A DNA stretch of 10,557 bases from Chloroflexota bacterium (GTDB lineage: Bacteria > Chloroflexota > Anaerolineae > Anaerolineales > UBA4823), in contig JAUWLJ010000039.1 in NCBI GenBank assembly GCA_030613705.1, positions 1 to 10,557 on the forward strand. The letters run 5' to 3'. Both the position numbers and the translations under genes were made by a program. Below are positions 1 through 6,154 of the stretch, one piece after another (position 1 is the first letter of the stretch; each line of letters opens with the position of its first letter). Under the pieces are notes generated by a model. The model was not told the DNA's origin and did not search any database. It was given only the letters and a program-made list of their open reading frames with translations.

Positions 1-1042
1 TGCCCACTAAGAATTCCCAGTTCACCTACTTCGAACCTCATGAAGATATCAGTGGTGAGACCATAGAAGGTACCATCCTGGTCAATGATCCGACCTGCCA
101 TGCCTGCCCTGTAGCGTGCAAGAAAGAGGTTGAAATCACCGAAGGGCCATACAAAGGCACACGCATGGAAAGCTTTAGTACGAATCTGCCTGGGCGTTTG
201 GAGCCAACTGCGACAACAACGATGCGGCTAGTGTAGCCAAGTTAATCGCGCTGTGCAACGATTATGGATTTGACACAATCGAAATGGGAAATGTCCTGAG
301 TGTCTACATGGAAGCCTTTGAAAAAGGGTACACCAATAGTGATGGTAATCTCAATTGGGGTGACCACCAGGAAATGGTGACCCTGATTCCCAAAATCGCC
401 GGTCGCGAAGGAATCGGAGATATCCTCGCTGATGGCGCTGAGAATACTGCCAAACACTTTGGACACCCGGAGATCGCCATGACAGTCAAGGGCATGGCTA
501 TCCCTGCTTATGATCCGCGCGGTATCAAGGGCATGGGGCTTGGATATGCCACCAGCAACCGTGGCGCGTGCCATTTGCGAGCCTACACCCCCGCTGCTGA
601 GGTTATTGGCAACGTTCTTGGTCCAGCCGAGATCACCGACCCATTGGAATGGAAAGGGAAAGGCGAACTCACCGTCATTTTCCAGAATGTCCATACAGTA
701 ACCGATTGCCTCGATGTGTGTAAATTCGCGACCTTCGCCGAGTCGATGGACACATTTGCGGACCAGTTCGCCGCCATAACCGGTGTTCCAGCTGATGCGG
801 ATTACCTGCTCAAGGTTGGTGAGCGCGTTTTTACTCTAGAGCGCTACTACAACAACCTGGCTGGGTTCCGGGAAGGCTCAGATTATTTGCCCGAGCGATT
901 TCTCAATGAACCCTCTACTAGCCTTGGCTCAGAGGGACAGGTTTGTGAACTTGACCTGATGCTCGAGGAATATTACCAAGCCCGTGGATGGGAGGATGGT
1001 GTTGTTCCCGAGAGTAAATTAAAGGAGCTGGAGATTATCTAG
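1..1042 (+). pseudogene. aor: Aldehyde ferredoxin oxidoreductase (AOR family), 3' part, with apparent frameshift
   Basis: AOR-family enzymes oxidise aldehydes to carboxylates, passing electrons to ferredoxin through a tungsto-bispyranopterin and a [4Fe-4S] cluster. The reading frame from position 3 gives a Cys-x2-Cys-x3-Cys cluster motif (Cys codons at 96, 105 and 117). It then hits a stop at 237-239. The family sequence continues in another frame: YESAWAFGANC from 179, PAYDPRG with YATSNRGACHLRAY in the middle, and the fourth cluster ligand in VCKF (Cys codon 719-721). The stop is at 1040-1042. A single base missing between 176 and 177 (TTT-AG-TAC where TTTGAGTAC is expected) would join the frames as F-E-Y-E-S-A-W. 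About 346 residues of a roughly 600-residue family are present; the 5' part lies outside the window. The downstream frame stays open and conserved, so this is either a very recent mutation or a sequencing/assembly error. The family call is firm; the substrate (aldehyde, formaldehyde or another) cannot be told. Confidence 0.88.
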
Positions 1043-1094
1043 CTAGTTTATTACCAGATCCCTCACAAACCCCACCCTGATTGCTAAACTAATT

Positions 1095-1122
1095 GGTGGA
1101 CTGCTCATACCAGCAGTCCACC
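1095..1122. terminator. Hairpin terminator between convergent genes
   Basis: GGTGGACTGCT (1095-1105) and AGCAGTCCACC (1112-1122) form a perfect 11-bp stem with a 6-base loop. It lies 52 bases after the AOR stop and 52 bases beyond the stop of the convergent MoaD-like gene. The flanks are AT-rich (TTAATTA on the plus side, AATTAGTTT on the minus side) but hold no long T run. It is therefore best read as a bidirectional terminator of moderate quality. Confidence 0.7.
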
Positions 1123-1174
1123 TTAATTACTCCCAATGTACACGATTAATGGGTTATCCCTACTCTGGCAGATT

Positions 1175-1453
1175 TCAACCTCCCCCTATAGCAGGGAATA
1201 AGCTCACCTTGTCAGCATAAGTTATCACTCTTTCCATCCCCCCTTCCAAGAATCGAATGTCTCTGCCGTTGATCACAATATGCACATGCCCATACAGGTT
1301 TCCATGTTCGTCTAATAATTCTCGTTCGAGTGCTGGATAACGACGAACAATCTCATCCAACAATTGGCTCGCGTTCGCGCCTTCTGGAATTGGGATTTCC
1401 ACTGTTTTTTGACCTACAATCTGGCGCAGACCAGCAAAGAAATTGACCTTCAT
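1175..1453 (-). CDS. MoaD/ThiS-like ubiquitin-fold sulfur carrier protein
   Basis: This 92-residue protein has the size and pattern of a beta-grasp sulfur carrier. It starts MKVNFFAGLRQIVG and has a central RRYPAL segment. The segment VINGRDIRFLEGG follows, and it ends FPAIGGG. In MoaD and ThiS the C-terminal Gly-Gly is adenylated and thiocarboxylated by a MoeB/ThiF-type enzyme and then donates sulfur. The start overlaps the tilS stop as ATGA (1450-1453), and a GGAG Shine-Dalgarno lies five bases upstream inside tilS, so translation is probably coupled. The neighbouring AOR gene requires a pterin cofactor whose dithiolene is built with MoaD, so molybdopterin synthase small subunit is the leading role. 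A ThiS-like or tRNA-thiolation carrier (TtuB-like) is possible, given its link to tilS. No large subunit (MoaE) or activating enzyme is in the window. Confidence 0.85.
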   Translation of the reverse strand: MKVNFFAGLRQIVGQKTVEIPIPEGANASQLLDEIVRRYPALERELLDEHGNLYGHVHIVINGRDIRFLEGGMERVITYADKVSLFPAIGGG

Positions 1454-2895
1454 TTTTTCTCCGATCTCAATTCTAACCGGGTTAATTTCAAGTTTACCAC
1501 CCCTGTTGTCGTTTCTGTCACCCGAAATGGGTGTGCCAAACGGTATCCGGATACCCAGACAATTTTCTCCCCACTGCAGACCAAAGGCCAGCCCTCACGG
1601 GCTCGTCTGGGGAGCTTCTCATTGATCATAAAATCCGAAAGTTTCAGTGAATGCCCATCCATGCCAAATGGTTGCAGACGGTCGCCACCCTTCCGGGAAC
1701 GAACCAACAACGGCCAATGGATTCGGCTTAGATCCACCCTTACCTGAAAAGGGTTCCCTGCCTCCCAGGTCTGGCGATGTTTCATAGTGTTTTCCGATTC
1801 TCTTTCCGCGGACAGCTGCCAGCCAGCATGCAGATTAACAATCCCTCCAATTTCCATATAGCATGTTTCTTCAATCACCTGTGGCCATTCATCAGTAGGG
1901 ATCTCTGCTTCCCATTCCGCAATCCAAATCCTGCCTGGTTCCGATATCAACTTCAATCCTGAGATTAAATCAACCTCCGCGTATGATTTCGAGGACGACA
2001 AATAATTTAGCGCCCTTTCCACGGCCTCAAAACCGATATCGCGCAAGCCTGGTCTCAGACTCGCAATCGCCCGGCGAATTATGTGGCGCTGCACACTTAA
2101 AGGCTGCTGTCTGCAGCACAGTGAATTAATAGCAATATAACCATCCCCCAGCATCAGCAAGCAATCTTGCCAGACAGCATCTACCATTTGATCGACCAGA
2201 TCCATCTCACCTCGCATTACTTCGGTAGTCCGCCAAATAAGCTTGCGGATAGCTGGATTATAGCTTTCCAGATAAGGGATCAGTTCGTGCCGCAAGCGAT
2301 TGCGAAAATAGGTCATGTCCTGGTTTGAGACGTCGATTAATGGATCGAATCCACGTTCTCTGCAATACGTTAAAATCTGTCGTCTCCAGATTCCTAACAG
2401 GGGCCTGACCAGTGGAATATGATCGCTCCAGGCATTTGGAAGAGCTCTGGTTTTCATTCCACTCAACCCGCTCATTCCTGTACCTCTGAGCAGGTGCATC
2501 AAAACGGTTTCCACCTGATCATCCGCGGAATGCCCGACCACGACCGCTTGAGCACCAACCTCTTCAGCACAGTTGAATAAAAAACAATAGCGTTCATTGC
2601 GAGCGGCTTCTTCGATTGATTCGCTCTCCTGCTCAGCTCGCACACCTACTTCCCCTTCTCCGAGCATAAACCGCAGATCCCGCTGATTGGCTAAATGCTG
2701 GATGGTCACAGCGTCAGCATCAGCCACAGAGCGTAATTTATGGTTGAAATGTGCTACGATCACCGGATAACCACTGCGATCGAGTACATCCAGTGCACAC
2801 AAACTATCTGGGCCACCAGATACGCCCACTACCACTGGTCGATCTAAATCGAGTTGGCATTCATCTTGCAGTATTTGTTTAAGATTTTCCAGCAT
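1450..2895 (-). CDS. tilS: tRNA(Ile)-lysidine synthase TilS
   Basis: TilS attaches lysine, using ATP, to C34 of the CAU-anticodon tRNA(Ile). This switches the tRNA from methionine to isoleucine identity and AUG to AUA reading, an essential cytoplasmic step in most bacteria. The protein shows the PP-loop SGGPDS (residues 26-31), the HFNHKLR segment (49-55), the GHSADDQVET motif and the SNQDMTYFRNRLRHELIP segment. A C-terminal domain (about 393-481) has the family pattern VRSRKGGDRLQPFGM and PRR. I chose the ATG at 2893-2895 (481 residues). It gives the usual short N-terminus (MLENLKQIL) and lies just behind a TATAAT box. An in-frame TTG at 2914-2916 would add seven residues but would lie upstream of that box. 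The gene overlaps the downstream MoaD-like gene by four bases. The identification is secure. Confidence 0.95.
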   Translation of the reverse strand: MLENLKQILQDECQLDLDRPVVVGVSGGPDSLCALDVLDRSGYPVIVAHFNHKLRSVADADAVTIQHLANQRDLRFMLGEGEVGVRAEQESESIEEAARNERYCFLFNCAEEVGAQAVVVGHSADDQVETVLMHLLRGTGMSGLSGMKTRALPNAWSDHIPLVRPLLGIWRRQILTYCRERGFDPLIDVSNQDMTYFRNRLRHELIPYLESYNPAIRKLIWRTTEVMRGEMDLVDQMVDAVWQDCLLMLGDGYIAINSLCCRQQPLSVQRHIIRRAIASLRPGLRDIGFEAVERALNYLSSSKSYAEVDLISGLKLISEPGRIWIAEWEAEIPTDEWPQVIEETCYMEIGGIVNLHAGWQLSAERESENTMKHRQTWEAGNPFQVRVDLSRIHWPLLVRSRKGGDRLQPFGMDGHSLKLSDFMINEKLPRRAREGWPLVCSGEKIVWVSGYRLAHPFRVTETTTGVVNLKLTRLELRSEKK

Positions 2896-2904
2896 CGTTT
2901 GTAA

Positions 2905-2910
2905 ATTATA
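2905..2910 (-). promoter_or_regulatory. -10 box of tilS (near-leaderless promoter)
   Basis: On the minus strand a perfect TATAAT is followed by nine bases (TTACAAACG) and then the tilS ATG. Transcription would be expected to begin about seven bases after the box, leaving a leader of roughly three bases. No Shine-Dalgarno sequence precedes the ATG. No convincing -35 hexamer is visible 16-18 bases upstream, although that stretch is AT-rich. If correct, it also excludes the upstream TTG as the start codon. Confidence 0.5.
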
Positions 2911-2977
2911 GCCCAAACAGTTTATTAATTATGCTTTTCACCAATATCAGATCTTTGCGCCCTAACTTAAGTGATAC

Positions 2978-3006
2978 TTGTCTGGAATTCGTGTTTATGC
3001 TAGACT
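2978..3006 (+). promoter_or_regulatory. Promoter of the receiver/CpaE - sirtuin - kinase operon
   Basis: TTGTCT (2978-2983) and TAGACT (3001-3006) are separated by 17 bases, and the -10 is preceded by TGC, an extended -10 TGn element. Each hexamer matches the sigma-70 consensus at four of six positions. The expected leader is about 25 bases. It contains GGAG (3029-3032) five bases before the ATG at 3038. This promoter sits back-to-back with that of tilS in a 142-base spacer. Confidence 0.45.
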
Positions 3007-3037
3007 GAAAACCAATTAGTACCCACATGGAGCAGGT

Positions 3038-4183
3038 ATGCCAGGAAAAATATTGATTGTTGATGATGATATTGATACTCTCCGGCTGGTTGGTATGATG
3101 CTGGAAAGTGATGGATTCGATATCATCGCGGCGAACAATGGGCAGCGCGGCATCTCGCTAGCACGTACTGAAGCTCCGGATCTGATCATCCTCGACATAA
3201 TGATGCCGGAATTAGATGGGTATGCAGTTACCAGGCAGCTGCGCCAGGAGAGGACGACCCGCGGCATTCCCATATTAATTTTTACCGCGAAAACCGGGAT
3301 GGACGATAAGACGCTGGGATTAGAGCTGGGGGCTGATCTATATTTGACAAAACCCATTTCAACCCATGAATTGCTTGCTCAAGTTAATAAAATTTTATCG
3401 CCTCCAGATGAAAGCGATCAACTACTCCCAGTTCAAAAACCTAAGGGGGTATTGGCTATCATTTCCACAAAAGGGGGCATGGGAGTGTCCACTGCCGCAA
3501 TTAATCTCAGCATCGCTCTATTTAGAAAGACTGAAAATTCCGTGATCATATCGGATTTCAGACCAGGTCAGGGAAGTCTTGCACTGGAGCTCGGCTACCA
3601 TCAATCCGCAAGTTTCAACCGCCTGTTGGCACTCCCGCCAGAAGACCTTACACCCCAGTTGATCGAAGATACGATAATTGAACATAACTCCGGAGTTCGC
3701 CTGTTGCTAAGTTCTCCGCAACTCCGAGATGCAAAATACACCTCGAGAATCGATAATTTTGAGATCATCGCCCGATTTCTTCCGCAATTTTCAGATTACA
3801 CAGTATTGGATTTGGGTCCCGGGATGACCACCCTAAACCAAAAAGTGCTTCCCCGCTGCAGTGAGGTGGTGATCATCGTGGAACCAGCGCCTCAATCCGT
3901 TGCCCAATCAAAAGAATTGATCGCCGAATTTTCTGCTCTGGGTATAGACCACGATCATATTAAATTGGTCGTCTTCAACCGCATCCACTCAAGCCTGCAG
4001 CTTTCCTTTGGTGAGGTCGAAGAGCAGCTTAACTTGAAAATAGCCAGCGCATTTTCACCCAATCGCGAGCTGGTTAATGAGGCCTCAATCCACCACACAC
4101 CATTTATCATCTTAAAACCAGAGGGATTAACTGCCCAGCAGATCAATCAACTTGCTTACAGTATTGTCGACCAAACCGAATGA
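3038..4183 (+). CDS. Response regulator receiver fused to CpaE/MinD-like P-loop ATPase
   Basis: This 381-residue protein has two parts. Residues 1-120 are a canonical receiver: acidic pair D9/D10, phospho-acceptor D53 in LDIMMPE, T83 and K105 in TKP. All are intact, so phosphorylation is likely. Residues 136-378 resemble the MinD/ParA-type ATPases of the CpaE/TadZ branch, which position pilus-secretion or other machinery at defined cell sites. The deviant Walker A is STKGGMGVST (143-152). It keeps the signature Lys145 but has Val150 where the usual P-loop lysine would be, as in several CpaE/TadZ proteins. D173 and D258 (VLDLGPG) look like the remaining nucleotide-site acids. The start is supported by GGAG five bases before ATG. 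The stop overlaps the next gene as ATGA. No pilus genes are nearby, so the output is unknown. The histidine kinase two genes on is a plausible phosphodonor. Confidence 0.88.
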   Translation: MPGKILIVDDDIDTLRLVGMMLESDGFDIIAANNGQRGISLARTEAPDLIILDIMMPELDGYAVTRQLRQERTTRGIPILIFTAKTGMDDKTLGLELGADLYLTKPISTHELLAQVNKILSPPDESDQLLPVQKPKGVLAIISTKGGMGVSTAAINLSIALFRKTENSVIISDFRPGQGSLALELGYHQSASFNRLLALPPEDLTPQLIEDTIIEHNSGVRLLLSSPQLRDAKYTSRIDNFEIIARFLPQFSDYTVLDLGPGMTTLNQKVLPRCSEVVIIVEPAPQSVAQSKELIAEFSALGIDHDHIKLVVFNRIHSSLQLSFGEVEEQLNLKIASAFSPNRELVNEASIHHTPFIILKPEGLTAQQINQLAYSIVDQTE

Positions 4184-4968
4184 ATCAAAATCAAGGTAAC
4201 CTATCCAGCGAGATCCGCCTCGCTATTGAGGTTGCTGCCAGATTGATCCGTCACACAGACAATGGGGTTGTGTTAACCGGTGCAGGGATCTCAACACCAT
4301 CCGGGATCCCAGATTTCCGCTCCCCCGGAAGTGGCCTGTGGTCCCGTTATAATCCGATGGAAGTGGCTACACTTAGCGCATTCCGCTACCAACCAGAGAA
4401 ATTTTTCGCCTGGTTCCACCCCTTAGCTAAGAAAATTCTCCTGGCCTTACCCAACCCGGCTCACCAGGCTCTAACCATCCTTGAAAAAGCTGGCTACATC
4501 CACACAATAATTACTCAAAATATTGATGGTCTTCATCAACGTGCTGGATCCAAACAGGTGCTGGAGGTACATGGAACCCTTGAATCTCTCACCTGTATCG
4601 GATGCTACCAAACCTATCTCGCAGAGAACTTTATTTCCAGCTACATACATAATAGTGAGTCTCCACGCTGCTCTGATTGCGGGAATATCTTGAAACCAGA
4701 TGTAATCCTGTTCGAAGAACAGCTTCCAAAACAGACTTGGCTCAAAGCTCAGAAAGCCTGCTACGAATGCAGCATCATTCTCGTGGCTGGATCATCGCTG
4801 GAAGTAACTCCAGTGGCGACTTTGCCCCTCAAGGCTCTTGAGAACCATGCCAAGCTGATCATCATCAACAAAAGTCCTACCTATCTCGATCCTCGAGCAG
4901 AAGTACTTATCCGGGGTGATGTGGCCGATATTCTCCCCCTGATTTCCGAATTGGTTGTCGATGACTGA
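4180..4968 (+). CDS. cobB: Sir2-family NAD-dependent protein deacylase (sirtuin)
   Basis: Sirtuins remove acetyl or other acyl groups from lysines, consuming NAD and releasing nicotinamide and O-acyl-ADP-ribose. The 262-residue protein has all expected motifs: GAGIS (34-38), PDFRS (44-48), TQNIDGLHQRAG (112-123) and catalytic His131 in HG. A zinc site is formed by C139/C142 and C164/C167, followed by KPDVILFEE and GSSLEV. Its length is normal for a bacterial CobB-type enzyme. The start ATG overlaps the preceding stop as ATGA and has no evident Shine-Dalgarno sequence, so it probably depends on translational coupling. Its 3' end overlaps the kinase start by eight bases. This placement inside a two-component operon is unusual. 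Possible targets include the regulator or kinase, but nothing in the sequence proves it. Acyl-chain specificity cannot be read reliably. Confidence 0.95.
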   Translation: MNQNQGNLSSEIRLAIEVAARLIRHTDNGVVLTGAGISTPSGIPDFRSPGSGLWSRYNPMEVATLSAFRYQPEKFFAWFHPLAKKILLALPNPAHQALTILEKAGYIHTIITQNIDGLHQRAGSKQVLEVHGTLESLTCIGCYQTYLAENFISSYIHNSESPRCSDCGNILKPDVILFEEQLPKQTWLKAQKACYECSIILVAGSSLEVTPVATLPLKALENHAKLIIINKSPTYLDPRAEVLIRGDVADILPLISELVVDD

Positions 4969-6154
4969 ACAGGCTCAAACTTCATTACTTGAACGCTACC
5001 GCAGGCTGGCTGAGATCTCGCGTAATCTCGCCTCAACGGTTGATTTAGATATCCTCTTAGATCGCATCACTGAAGCTGCGGCGCACGTAAGCGGTTCAGA
5101 GGCAGCTTCGATATTGCTCTATGATGAAAGTCAGGGGCAGCTTTACTTTGAATCTGCCACCAATCTCAATGAACCATTGATGCGGGGTCTTATTGTCCCG
5201 GTGGAAGACAGTATCGCCGGTTGGATCGTCACCAATGGTAAACCGATCATCATAGATGACACCCAGAATGATCCGCGCCATTTCGCCCAGATAGGAAAAG
5301 CGACCAATGTCACCACAACCTCTTTGCTTGGTGTCCCGCTGATCGCCAAAGATAAAGTCATCGGTGCCCTGGAAGTGATCAATAAGCTCAGTGGTCAATT
5401 CACCCAAGATGATCAGGAAATCTTACTGGATCTAGGATCTCAAGCTGCTGTGGCAATCGAGAATGCGCGACTCTTCCAACAATCAGACCTAATCGCCGAA
5501 ATGGTGCACGAACTGCGTACTCCATTAGCATCGCTGAGAACCGCTTCCCACCTTCTGCTCCGCAAGGATGTCAGTGAAGATCAAATGCGAAAAGTGGTTG
5601 AAATCATCGACAATGAGACTACGCGTCTGATCGATATGACCACCTCTTTTCTTGATCTTGCCCGTCTGGAATCCGGTAGAATCCCATTTAACTCGGAGGT
5701 ATTCGATCCAGGCGCGTTGTTGCAGGAATGCGTTGGACTTATGCAAAATAAAGCAGTTGAAAAAAACCTGCGCTTGAATTTATATGTGCCAAACGAACTG
5801 CCGACCATAAAAGGGGATCAAGACAAGATCAAGCAAGTTGTTCTCAACCTGATCAGCAACGCAGTGAATTACAACAAGCCTTCTGGAACAATCACTGTCT
5901 CAGGACACAGCTATCCGGACGAATTGGTTATCTCGGTGAACGACACCGGGCCTGGAATCAGGCAGGCGGATATGGCCCACCTATTTGATAAATTTTACCG
6001 ATCCCAGGCGACCGAGAACTCCGCTCAAGGTACAGGCCTAGGATTGGCTATCTGCAAGAAGATTGTCGAAGCCCACAATGGGCACATTGAATTGCAAAGC
6101 GAAGTGGGCATTGGTACAACCTTCTCTGTCCACCTGCCTTTGAAAAACAGCTAA
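4961..6154 (+). CDS. Soluble GAF-domain sensor histidine kinase
   Basis: The 397-residue protein starts with a short helix, then a GAF domain (about 15-172), which in this family binds small ligands or senses redox or light through cofactors. A HisKA dimerisation domain follows, with phospho-acceptor His183 in MVHELRTPL. The HATPase domain has its N box at NLISNA (296-301), G1 at NDTGPGI (327-333) and G2 at GTGLGL (357-362). There is no membrane segment or signal peptide, so it is cytoplasmic. I chose the ATG at 4961; a TTG at 4955 would add two residues. No Shine-Dalgarno is visible, and ATGACTGA overlaps the sirtuin stop, implying coupling. The natural partner is the receiver/CpaE protein at the head of the operon. 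Its stop codon overlaps the mutL stop on the other strand. Confidence 0.93.
   Translation: MTEQAQTSLLERYRRLAEISRNLASTVDLDILLDRITEAAAHVSGSEAASILLYDESQGQLYFESATNLNEPLMRGLIVPVEDSIAGWIVTNGKPIIIDDTQNDPRHFAQIGKATNVTTTSLLGVPLIAKDKVIGALEVINKLSGQFTQDDQEILLDLGSQAAVAIENARLFQQSDLIAEMVHELRTPLASLRTASHLLLRKDVSEDQMRKVVEIIDNETTRLIDMTTSFLDLARLESGRIPFNSEVFDPGALLQECVGLMQNKAVEKNLRLNLYVPNELPTIKGDQDKIKQVVLNLISNAVNYNKPSGTITVSGHSYPDELVISVNDTGPGIRQADMAHLFDKFYRSQATENSAQGTGLGLAICKKIVEAHNGHIELQSEVGIGTTFSVHLPLKNS

Noticed and set aside
170..182. Programmed -1 frameshift in the AOR gene
   Set aside because: No X-XXY-YYZ slippery heptamer is present in phase (the bases are C-TTT-AGT), no downstream structure was evident, and AOR genes are not known to use recoding. 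A simple deletion or sequence error fits better.
242..694. 150-codon open frame on the minus strand inside the AOR gene
   Set aside because: It lies wholly opposite strongly conserved AOR motifs, has no recognisable domain and no ribosome site, and its length is explained by the codon bias of the sense strand.
3038..4183. Assignment of the receiver/ATPase gene to a Tad/Flp pilus locus
   Set aside because: The ATPase half resembles CpaE/TadZ, but no pilin, secretin, CpaF or TadB/TadC gene is nearby. The neighbours are a sirtuin and a kinase, so a pilus role is not supported here.
4955..4960. TTG at 4955 as the histidine kinase start
   Set aside because: The ATG two codons later is a stronger start and gives the usual stop-overlap coupling with the sirtuin gene.
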